Shown here one piece after another: positions 34,957-42,732 of a DNA stretch of 64,000 nt. A program made the position numbers and the translations under genes. The DNA is from SB21 sp964415295 (GTDB taxonomy: Bacteria > CLD3 > SB21). The DNA is taken from the NCBI GenBank assembly GCA_964415295.1, contig CAYPYN010000001.1:62001-126000 (forward strand), given 5' to 3'. The notes beneath the pieces were generated by a model, which was given only the letters and a program-made list of their open reading frames with translations, was not told the DNA's origin and ran no database searches. How positions within the stretch are numbered: the stretch's first letter is position 1; each line of letters starts with the position of its first letter.

Positions 34957-35334
34957 ATGTATAAAATAGTCTGCACCCTGTTGTTCGCGACGCTCACCGG
35001 CTGTGCCAGCAATTACTATACAGGTGAAACCAGAGAATTGACGGAAATCGAAAAACAGCACAGGCGGACCGAACTGGAACAAGTGATCAAGAAACTCAAG
35101 GTGGGTACGCCGATCCGGCTGATCCTGTACAACGGAGAGGAAACGGAAGGATCGTATTATTCGTACCTGGACGGGTTTGTCACGTTGAGAATAGACGATA
35201 GTTTCCGCGATACGGACATAGCTGACGTACGTGCGGTTTCCGCCAAACCCAGAGAACGCATAAAGACCATCATGGAGATCCTGATGATCGCCACGATGGC
35301 CGGAATCATTGCCGAATTCATATTGACCCATTAA
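34957..35334 (+). CDS. Small lipoprotein with an Sm/SH3-like beta segment
   Basis: A 125-residue lipoprotein: signal MYKIVCTLLFATLTGC, a charged helix (REL TEIEKQHRRTELEQ region), then GTPIRLILYNGEETEGSYY and GFVTLRIDD, which look like the strands of a small beta-barrel, and a C-terminal hydrophobic helix (EILMIATMAGIIAEFIL). The order signal, beta part, hydrophobic tail is the same as in the tandem lipoproteins at 1360-2435, though sequence similarity is not obvious. Function unknown. Confidence 0.65.
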   Translation: MYKIVCTLLFATLTGCASNYYTGETRELTEIEKQHRRTELEQVIKKLKVGTPIRLILYNGEETEGSYYSYLDGFVTLRIDDSFRDTDIADVRAVSAKPRERIKTIMEILMIATMAGIIAEFILTH

Positions 35335-35361
35335 CACTAAATCCATTTCCAATTAACATTT

Positions 35362-36660
35362 ATGGCACGCGAGATCATTGCAAAAGAACTTCCGAAACAA
35401 CTGCTGATCAAGAACGCCCGCCTGATCGATGTGATCCAGCGGCGCGACGAAGTAACGGACATTCTTGTCGGCGGAGGCAGGATAGAGAAGGTCGGAAGAC
35501 AGAACGTGACGGGCATCGAGACCGTCGACTTGAACGGACGTATCGTCACGCACGGACTGATGGATATGCATGTACACCTGAGGGAACCCGGACGCGAAGA
35601 TAAGGAAACCGTCTGGACGGGCTGTAATGCCGCTATGGCCGGTGGATTTACGGCGATTGCCTGTATGCCCAACACGACGCCTCCGATCGATCTTCCGGAC
35701 ACGGTTCTCTTTGTTAAATCCCGCGCAGAAAAGCATCTAGTCGAAGTTTACCCCGTAGGCTGTGTCAGCAAAAACCGCGAAGGCAAAGAACTGGCCGAGA
35801 TCGGTAACCTTGTCGAGGCCGGAGCGGTGAGCATCACCGACGACGGCGACCCGGTGTACAATGCCGAGATCATGCGGCGCGCTCTGGAATACGTCAAGAT
35901 GTTCAACATTCCCGTGATCGAACATGCGGAAGACAAACAATTGTCCAACCGCGGCTCCATGCACGAAGGATTTACGTCCACGCGCCTCGGCCTGCGCGGC
36001 ATTCCCCGCATTTCCGAAGAAGTGATCGTGGCCCGTGATATCCTGCTTGCCGAGTACACCGATTCCCGCGTCCACATCGCCCACATTTCGGCGGGCGGAA
36101 CGGTGCGCCTTGTCCGCGAAGGCAAGAAGCGCGGCGTCAAGGTCACCTGCGAAGTGTGTCCGCACCACTTTACTTTGACCGACCTGGCCGTGGAGAACTA
36201 CGACACGTTTGCCAAAATGAATCCGCCTTTGCGCGAACAGACGGATATCGACGCCATCAAGCTCGGACTTCAGGACGGCACGATCGATATCATTGCAACG
36301 GACCATGCGCCGCACACGATCGAAGATAAGGAATGCGAATTCGATCACGCCGCCTTCGGTATCACCGGATTGGAAACCTGCGTCGGAATCACCCTTTCCG
36401 ACCTGGTGCACAAGAAGATCATTACCCTCGAGTCGGCCATCGATAAACTGGCGATCGCACCCAGAAAATTGCTGAATATCCCTCTTCCCGAGTTTACGCC
36501 CGGTGCCCCGGCCAATATGACATTCCTTGACCTGGACAAGGTCTGGAAGTATGACGTCGGTCAGACTTGTTCCAAATCCATTAATACGCCGTATCATAAT
36601 TACGAAATGCGCGGCAAAGCGATCGGCGTCATTCATAAGAACAAAATCTTCATGGAATGA
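35362..36660 (+). CDS. pyrC: Dihydroorotase
   Basis: The enzyme cyclises carbamoyl-aspartate to dihydroorotate in pyrimidine synthesis. The 432-residue class I type protein has the metal-binding MDMHVHLREPGRED, SITDDGDPV, later His residues in VIEHAED and HIAHISAGG, the VCPHHFTLTD motif and the catalytic Asp in IATDHAPHT. No other pyr gene is nearby. The gene heads a plus-strand series with yigZ, the Omp85-like gene and the TPR gene at short spacing. Confidence 0.95.
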   Translation: MAREIIAKELPKQLLIKNARLIDVIQRRDEVTDILVGGGRIEKVGRQNVTGIETVDLNGRIVTHGLMDMHVHLREPGREDKETVWTGCNAAMAGGFTAIACMPNTTPPIDLPDTVLFVKSRAEKHLVEVYPVGCVSKNREGKELAEIGNLVEAGAVSITDDGDPVYNAEIMRRALEYVKMFNIPVIEHAEDKQLSNRGSMHEGFTSTRLGLRGIPRISEEVIVARDILLAEYTDSRVHIAHISAGGTVRLVREGKKRGVKVTCEVCPHHFTLTDLAVENYDTFAKMNPPLREQTDIDAIKLGLQDGTIDIIATDHAPHTIEDKECEFDHAAFGITGLETCVGITLSDLVHKKIITLESAIDKLAIAPRKLLNIPLPEFTPGAPANMTFLDLDKVWKYDVGQTCSKSINTPYHNYEMRGKAIGVIHKNKIFME

Positions 36661-36698
36661 ACCGGAACTTTGACCTTGCCGCAACCGGCTAAACCGCG

Positions 36699-37310
36699 AT
36701 GACGGATGAATTCTACACCATCGGCAGCGTGCACGAATCGCAGATCAAGGTCAAAGGTTCTACGTTCATAGGTCTTGCTTCACCGGCCAGATCCAGAGAA
36801 GAAGCCGACATTTTCCTCCGTTCCGTTCAAAAAAAATATTTTGACGCGACGCACCACTGTTATGCGTACCGTATCGGTTTTGGTTCTGCACAGGTTTTCC
36901 GCAGCAGCGACGACGGCGAACCGGGCGGAACGGCCGGTAAACCGATTCTTCAGGCTATCGACGGTAAACAACTGACCGATCTGATAGTCGTCGTAACACG
37001 CTATTTCGGAGGAACCAAACTCGGCACGGGAGGTCTCGCCAGAGCCTATGCCGAAAGCGCGGCGGATGTGCTGTCCCAATCGCAGATTGTTTCCAAGATC
37101 ATTTACGAATCTCTTCGTTTTCAATTCCCTTATGAGGACACCAACACGGTCATGCGGCTCATCGGATCCTGTGAAGGGAAAGTGCTGGATACGCATTACG
37201 ATACTTTGACCGAGATGACCGTCCACATCCGCGCCGGTCACTGCGACCGCTTTCGGTCACAACTCACCGACCAGACACGCGGCCGCGCGGTCTGGCTCGA
37301 TAGCCTTTGA
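36699..37310 (+). CDS. yigZ: YigZ/IMPACT-family protein
   Basis: A 203-residue UPF0029 protein. The N-terminal domain carries the family signature DDGEPGGTAGKPIL and VVVTRYFGGTKLGTGGLARAY; the C-terminal ferredoxin-like domain follows. The eukaryotic relative IMPACT affects translation control, but the bacterial role is unsettled. Its stop is one base before the next start. Confidence 0.9.
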   Translation: MTDEFYTIGSVHESQIKVKGSTFIGLASPARSREEADIFLRSVQKKYFDATHHCYAYRIGFGSAQVFRSSDDGEPGGTAGKPILQAIDGKQLTDLIVVVTRYFGGTKLGTGGLARAYAESAADVLSQSQIVSKIIYESLRFQFPYEDTNTVMRLIGSCEGKVLDTHYDTLTEMTVHIRAGHCDRFRSQLTDQTRGRAVWLDSL

Positions 37311-37311
37311 C

Positions 37312-39150
37312 ATGAGCGCATTCAAATGCATAACCGCGGCGGTCCTGCTTGTGCTCCACACCGCCGCAGCCTGGACACAGGAGTCATCAGCAGGGACTCG
37401 CGAGACCATTAAGAAGATCTCTTTTCATGGTGCCAAACGTTTGACCGAGAAAACGATTCTGGGAAAAATGCGTTCGCGCCCGGGACTAATATTTGATAAT
37501 GACGTTCTCCGCAAAGACCTGGGCGAGATCGTTCGCCTTTATGCCGCGCACAACCTGTTTCTCGTCCGAATCGATTCGGTGAAGTTCGACCATACAGCGG
37601 ATTCCTCACAAATCACCCTACGGATCTTTCTCACCGAGGGCCGACCCATCGAGATCGGGGAGATCGTATTCGAAGGTAACCGTTCTGTCGCCCGAGCCGA
37701 TCTGCTGAACGTGATGAATGCTTCCGTCCAGGCACCGTTCGATCCGGAGATGCTGGAGCGGGACTTGGACGACATGGTCTCGTTATACGAGGATCGCGGA
37801 TTTCCCTTTGCACGGATCGTGATCTCGGAATTCCGGCTGCACGCAGAAAACGCAAGGCCGCAATTATCCATGACGTTCTCCATCGAAGAAAATCAGCCAA
37901 CGATCCTTTCACGTCTTGATATGGCCGGGCTGAAGGAGACCAGACCGCCGGTGCTCATTCGCGAAATGCGTTTGCCGCTCCCACGCCCTTACCGCCGTTC
38001 GGAAGTCCGGAACGGCCTGGCGCAGGTCCGGAAATTCTCCTTCATAACCGACATCCGCGAGGGAGAGCTGACGCCGGCCGGCGACAGCGCATTCGTCCTG
38101 ACATTTGATGTCGAAGAAGGCCCTTCCAATACGGTCGACGGGATCGCCGGCTACGTTCCAAAGACGGCCGTTTCAAAAGGCTATTTTACCGGTTTCGCCA
38201 ATCTGTCCTTTCAGAACCTGTTCGGCACCGCACGGCGGCTTGATGCGCGATGGCAGAAAAGGAACCGTTACACTCAGGAGTTTCAACTAGCCTACATGGA
38301 GCCTTGGGTGATGAATTATCCGGTCAATCTTGGAGGATCTGTGCGTCAATTGGTGCAGGATACTATTTATACGGAGCGCGAATGGACTCTTGACGGCCAG
38401 GTCTGGGTCGGCGCAAACACGTCGGGGCTTTTTGGGTTCAAGATAAAATCTATCATACCGGCCAATGCGCCGACAGGGTACGCGTTCAATATCCCGACCG
38501 CAGATCATACAGGTTTGTATGTGGGTATGGAATACGATACGCGGGATAGTCCTTATAACCCCAGAAGAGGCGTCTTGTACAACGCACTCGCCGAATACGG
38601 CAAGAAGAACGAACATTATTTTGTTGCCGAGCCGGGGGCCGCCGATACGCTGGTGATCAACGATTCCCCCGTGACAGTGAAAAGACAGAAGCGTTCCGTT
38701 TCCACACAAAAACTGACCATGAGAGTGGAAACTATTTTTTCCATGACACGGCGTTTGGTTCTCTATAATGCCGTTCACGGCGCCGCATACAAATCGCCCC
38801 AGTCGGTGGTGCCATACAGCGAGCAGATCCGTTTCGGAGGATTAAAAAGCGTCCGCGGGTATACGGAAGATTTTTTCAACGGCACGCGCGTGGGATGGGA
38901 CAATTTCGAGATCCGCTGGCTTACGTCGCCGCGCTCACGCCTATTCGCCTTTGCCGACCTCGGTTATTATTTCAGGCGTGAATGGAATTCTCTGAATCGT
39001 GTGATAAAACGGGACGGATGGCCTTTCGGGTACGGTTTTGGAATACGATTTGAAACGGGATTGGGTCTTTTTGCGCTGGATTTCGGACTTGGCAAAAAAG
39101 ATTCTTTCTCCGAAGGCAAGATCCATTTTGGCATTGCAAGCCGCTTTTGA
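37312..39150 (+). CDS. Omp85-family outer membrane protein (BamA/TamA-like)
   Basis: A 612-residue outer-membrane protein. A signal peptide (to about residue 22) leads into about three POTRA domains (residues 30-275: IKKISFHGAKRLTEKTIL; IGEIVFEGNRSVARADLL; a third less clear), then a 16-strand type beta-barrel (about 290-612). The barrel has the Omp85 lid-loop signature SVRGYTEDF and ends in a terminal Phe (IASRF), the usual assembly signal. BamA has five POTRAs, so with about three this is closer to TamA in layout. Protein insertion or translocation is the family role; the client is unknown. Confidence 0.85.
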   Translation: MSAFKCITAAVLLVLHTAAAWTQESSAGTRETIKKISFHGAKRLTEKTILGKMRSRPGLIFDNDVLRKDLGEIVRLYAAHNLFLVRIDSVKFDHTADSSQITLRIFLTEGRPIEIGEIVFEGNRSVARADLLNVMNASVQAPFDPEMLERDLDDMVSLYEDRGFPFARIVISEFRLHAENARPQLSMTFSIEENQPTILSRLDMAGLKETRPPVLIREMRLPLPRPYRRSEVRNGLAQVRKFSFITDIREGELTPAGDSAFVLTFDVEEGPSNTVDGIAGYVPKTAVSKGYFTGFANLSFQNLFGTARRLDARWQKRNRYTQEFQLAYMEPWVMNYPVNLGGSVRQLVQDTIYTEREWTLDGQVWVGANTSGLFGFKIKSIIPANAPTGYAFNIPTADHTGLYVGMEYDTRDSPYNPRRGVLYNALAEYGKKNEHYFVAEPGAADTLVINDSPVTVKRQKRSVSTQKLTMRVETIFSMTRRLVLYNAVHGAAYKSPQSVVPYSEQIRFGGLKSVRGYTEDFFNGTRVGWDNFEIRWLTSPRSRLFAFADLGYYFRREWNSLNRVIKRDGWPFGYGFGIRFETGLGLFALDFGLGKKDSFSEGKIHFGIASRF

Positions 39151-39170
39151 TTCACACTAAAGGATGATAT

Positions 39171-40688
39171 ATGCGGAAGTTCATGTATACCGTTCTTTTA
39201 CTCATAGCGCTTGACCGCCGCAGTGCGGCTCAGGATGCGGGCACCTCCGCAGAACGGATCCGCCGCGGTATGGGGTATGTGTACAATCTCGATTTTGTCC
39301 GGGCGGATTCTATCTTTGACCAACTTATTCAGGAGAATCCGGACCATCCGCAGGGATACTATTTCAAGGCGTCCTCCTGTTTTTACCAGATCATTTCCGG
39401 TTATCTGAAAGAACCGTATGAAGAGCGGTTTCACGAACTGAATGACCGCGCCGTCACGGTGGCCGGGAACTATGAAGATACCGACCCGACGGCGGGACAA
39501 TTCTACCGTGGAACGGCCTATGGTAATCTTGCCCGTTTTCATGCCATGCACGGCGACCTGATCAAAGCTTTCTATTATGCGAAGCGGTCTAAAAATCTTC
39601 ATGAGGAGATTATTTCCTACCGACCGGATCTCTACGATGCGTATCTGACAGTGGGCATCTACCATTATTACGCGGCCGCCATACCGCGCTGGATGGATGC
39701 CGTAGCCGGGCTTTTCGGGCTCGGAGGCAATAAAGAGCTTGGCATTAAACAGATCGAGACCGTGTTCGAGAAAGGGGACCTGGGCCGGATCGAAGCTAAA
39801 TTCTTCCTTGCCAACGTGTATTACGAAGAAGGCGACTATGAAAGATCATCCCGGTTTTACAAAGAACTTTCTTCGGATTTCAAACACAATCCATTTCTCT
39901 TCAATCAGCTCGGTTTTCTCTATTTCTCCATGGATGAATTCCAAAAGGCCGAGGACGCGTTCTCAGAAGTACTACAAATAACGTCGCAGAGGACGTTGGC
40001 GTCCCGCATGTTCGCCGATTATTTCCTCGGACGTATCAGCAAACTCAAGAACGATTATTCCAGCGCTTTGCAGTATTTGAACGAAGCGGTTGATATCGGC
40101 AAGAAGGTCACTTTATTCAAAAGCATCGATGCCTGGATCGTAGGCGCCGCTTATTATCAGGCGGCAGAGACCATGGAATTGGCCAGAGACCGGGCGGCTT
40201 CAGCGGAACTATACGAACTTGCCCGTAACCATCCCCATGCCGGAAGAGGAACCGTGCAAGCCAGCAAGAACCGGCTTCAATTCGGATTGTCTCCATTTGA
40301 GATTTCGGTCATCCGGTCGCGTCATCTGATACTGTACGGACGAACGGAAGAAGGTCGTATTGCCATGGAAGCCCTCCTGCCGCTTGCGAAGAACGGCCAA
40401 CAGAAATTCTTGTCGCAGATCTACTTTTATCTCGGACGCGCGGCATGGGCCGGATCCGACTTCGATAAAGCGAGAATGTACTTTCAGGAAGCGCTCCGTA
40501 CGCAGACCGATGACGGCGATCAGAAATGGCGTGAACCGCAGGCGCGGTATTTTCTCGGAGTGTGTTACCTACGACTCGGGCAAAAGGGTTCGGCCAAGGA
40601 AGAATTATCCAAAGTCCTGGAATTCGATCAATATCTCGAGGCGGCCCGGTTCAAATTTCTTGCCCGAAGCCACCTGAAAAACTTATAG
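39171..40688 (+). CDS. Secreted tetratricopeptide-repeat protein
   Basis: A 505-residue exported protein with signal MRKFMYTVLLLIALDRRSAAQ and helical repeats over most of its length. TPR-like units include VYNLDFVRADSIFDQLIQ, VYYEEGDYERSSRFYKEL, YFSMDEFQKAEDAFSEVL, AAWAGSDFDKARMYFQEAL and RLGQKGSAKEELSKVLEF. It starts 20 bases after the Omp85-like gene and may be its periplasmic partner, which is inference. Its stop overlaps the convergent NRDE gene by six bases. Confidence 0.8.
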   Translation: MRKFMYTVLLLIALDRRSAAQDAGTSAERIRRGMGYVYNLDFVRADSIFDQLIQENPDHPQGYYFKASSCFYQIISGYLKEPYEERFHELNDRAVTVAGNYEDTDPTAGQFYRGTAYGNLARFHAMHGDLIKAFYYAKRSKNLHEEIISYRPDLYDAYLTVGIYHYYAAAIPRWMDAVAGLFGLGGNKELGIKQIETVFEKGDLGRIEAKFFLANVYYEEGDYERSSRFYKELSSDFKHNPFLFNQLGFLYFSMDEFQKAEDAFSEVLQITSQRTLASRMFADYFLGRISKLKNDYSSALQYLNEAVDIGKKVTLFKSIDAWIVGAAYYQAAETMELARDRAASAELYELARNHPHAGRGTVQASKNRLQFGLSPFEISVIRSRHLILYGRTEEGRIAMEALLPLAKNGQQKFLSQIYFYLGRAAWAGSDFDKARMYFQEALRTQTDDGDQKWREPQARYFLGVCYLRLGQKGSAKEELSKVLEFDQYLEAARFKFLARSHLKNL

Positions 40689-41456
40689 CGTATGCCTCTC
40701 ATCGAACTCAAATCTTTTTTCAGCCCACGCATCATGCTCAGGTTCGTAGGTCCGCTCGATGAAAAGAAACCGCGCTTCGTTGTCTATCGTTATGAAGGTA
40801 GAACAACGGGTACCGTAATTAGGGCTTTTGATAAAGACCGGCGATAACATCCGCTCCAGTTCGATCCCCACGCCCGTGTCCGGCAATTCCTTGTCCGGCG
40901 CTCTTTCACTGTCCGCCAGAATTTCAAAGACTGCTTCTTTGTCAATCTCAGAAAGCTGCAGCAGATTTTGCAGTTTTCTTTTACTTTCTGATACCTTCGG
41001 CCATGGCGTGTCCAGCAGGTGATTACTTAGCCCGTACAAACCCGGTTCCAGTTTCTTGGGCGATTCGGTCCGATTAGAAAGATAATACATACCGGTCCGA
41101 TCCCCGATGATCAGATTGAATCCGTTGTACGAATCTGCGGTTTTCTGAATACGATCCAAATACTCAGGGGCCGCCCATGTTCCCGTCAGGAAATCGCTGA
41201 CCAGTTTCCCGCGCGTCGTAGCCTTAGGATCGAATTTTCCCGCTTCGCGGTAATTGGTCAGCATGGCGAGCCGGCCGTGCCTCGTCACCCCCAACCACGT
41301 ACCGCCGCCTTGCCGATCTTTCCCAGCCAATACCGAGGAATCCTCCTGCCAGAAATGAGCCGGTTCTGCTGGACGATCATAGAACTCGTCCCGATTGGCC
41401 GCAATGACCAGAGGAAGTCTTGGATGTTGTCGGTACGACAGAAGAATAATACACAT
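40683..41456 (-). CDS. NRDE (TANGO2) family protein
   Basis: A 257-residue member of the NRDE/TANGO2 family. It begins with MCIILLSYR and has the name-giving AANRDEFYDRPA, GGGTWLGVTRHGRLAMLTNYR and, near the end, CSTFITIDN. The Cys at position 2 is a conserved feature of the family, which resembles N-terminal nucleophile hydrolases. TANGO2 proteins have been linked to heme handling, but the bacterial function is open. Confidence 0.9.
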   Translation of the reverse strand: MCIILLSYRQHPRLPLVIAANRDEFYDRPAEPAHFWQEDSSVLAGKDRQGGGTWLGVTRHGRLAMLTNYREAGKFDPKATTRGKLVSDFLTGTWAAPEYLDRIQKTADSYNGFNLIIGDRTGMYYLSNRTESPKKLEPGLYGLSNHLLDTPWPKVSESKRKLQNLLQLSEIDKEAVFEILADSERAPDKELPDTGVGIELERMLSPVFIKSPNYGTRCSTFITIDNEARFLFIERTYEPEHDAWAEKRFEFDERHTL

Positions 41457-41462
41457 GGAATT

Positions 41463-42011
41463 CTACCTTGGAAAACCCGGCGCGTTCAGGATCCGCTGAA
41501 CCTGCTTCATATGATGTTCAAAATGACGGTCGAGAAAAATAAGGAAGTCCTCCGAATTCTGGGCGCCCATGAACGGATGGAAGAATATCTTTTGAGCGGC
41601 GCCGTCTTGATTCAGCGTTTCAAAGAATTGCCGGAAAGCGTTCCGCTTCTCATTCCATAAGTTAATCGACTGATCCAACGGCATTGCGCCGTCGGGAACG
41701 GCTTTTTTGACAGGAACTTTGACCTTCAGTTCTTTCTTGAAATAGAACCAGACCAGGAATTTGCCTATCAGCGGATGGAATCTCGGTTTTCGGGAGCGGT
41801 AGCGGTCCGTGGTCGTATGTTCCAGAAAAGTCTGCTCGACCAGCATCAGGTGCTGAACAACCTGCTGAAGATCCCAGTGCTCCGGCGTCGGTTTGAAACT
41901 CACTTGTTCATTCGTCATTCCTTCCAAACGACGCAAGAATTGGACCTTCTTCTCTTCCAGAGCATCAAATCGGCTTTTTAGATTAACGATCATGGAAATC
42001 TTTTCATTCAC
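41463..42011 (-). CDS. DinB-like four-helix protein
   Basis: A 182-residue protein of the DinB/YfiT-like superfamily, four-helix bundles with a three-His metal site. Candidate ligands are His in VVQHLMLVEQ and the pair in LDRHFEHHMKQV; WDLQQVVQHL is the usual second-helix start. Many members transfer thiol groups or act on small molecules, but specificity cannot be inferred. Its start overlaps the stop of the hemolysin III gene by four bases. Confidence 0.75.
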   Translation of the reverse strand: MNEKISMIVNLKSRFDALEEKKVQFLRRLEGMTNEQVSFKPTPEHWDLQQVVQHLMLVEQTFLEHTTTDRYRSRKPRFHPLIGKFLVWFYFKKELKVKVPVKKAVPDGAMPLDQSINLWNEKRNAFRQFFETLNQDGAAQKIFFHPFMGAQNSEDFLIFLDRHFEHHMKQVQRILNAPGFPR

Positions 42012-42652
42012 GGTATGACGTAAAATAAAATACCAAAAAAGTGCAGGACACTTCCGCCTAATACGAAGAGATGCCAGACGGCGTGATGATACGGCATTTT
42101 GTGCCAGACATAGAAGATGACCCCCAGCGTGTAAGAAAGGCCGCCCGCAAAGAGATAGAAGAGACCGCCGGCAGGCAGTACTTCCATCAGCGGCTTGATC
42201 GCGATAACCGCAAGCCAGCCCATGACAATGTAAATGATCGTGGAAATTTTTGGAAAACGGCCGGTGAAAAACAGTTTAAAGCCGATACCGGCCAGCGCCA
42301 ATCCCCATATCACGCCGAAAAGCGACCAGCCCCATCCTCCGCGCAAGGTAACCAGCGTAAACGGTGTGTAGGTTCCGGCGATCAGAAGATAGATCATCGA
42401 GTGGTCAACCACGCGAAGCACACGTTTGACATTGGGATTCTGGAATGAGTGATACAGTGTGGACGCGGTGTAGAGCAGGATCATGGTGGAACCGTAGATC
42501 GCACTGCTGACCACGTGCCACGCGTCGCCGTTGGTTGCGGAAAACACGACCATGACGACAAGGCCGGCTATGCTGAGCGCAATGCCCAGACCGTGCGTGA
42601 TGCTGTTGGCAAGCTCTTCTCCGAAAGTGTATTTAGGATGATCGACGGTCAT
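42008..42652 (-). CDS. trhA: Hemolysin III / PAQR-family membrane protein
   Basis: A 214-residue integral membrane protein with seven hydrophobic helices. It starts with the typical GEELANSITHGLGIALSIAGL and has SSAIYGSTMILLYTASTLYHS, VDHSMIYLLIAGTYTPF and the final HAVWHLFVLGGSVLHFFGIL. The conserved His and Asp residues form the metal site of PAQR proteins. YqfA/TrhA members affect membrane fluidity or energetics in bacteria; the hemolysin name is historical. Confidence 0.92.
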   Translation of the reverse strand: MTVDHPKYTFGEELANSITHGLGIALSIAGLVVMVVFSATNGDAWHVVSSAIYGSTMILLYTASTLYHSFQNPNVKRVLRVVDHSMIYLLIAGTYTPFTLVTLRGGWGWSLFGVIWGLALAGIGFKLFFTGRFPKISTIIYIVMGWLAVIAIKPLMEVLPAGGLFYLFAGGLSYTLGVIFYVWHKMPYHHAVWHLFVLGGSVLHFFGILFYVIP

Positions 42653-42732
42653 AAGACTCCTTCTATGGTATGAATAGGTCGAAATATATGCAATTTGCTT
42701 CTATCACGAGACTCCGATTCGTTGTTCGCAGG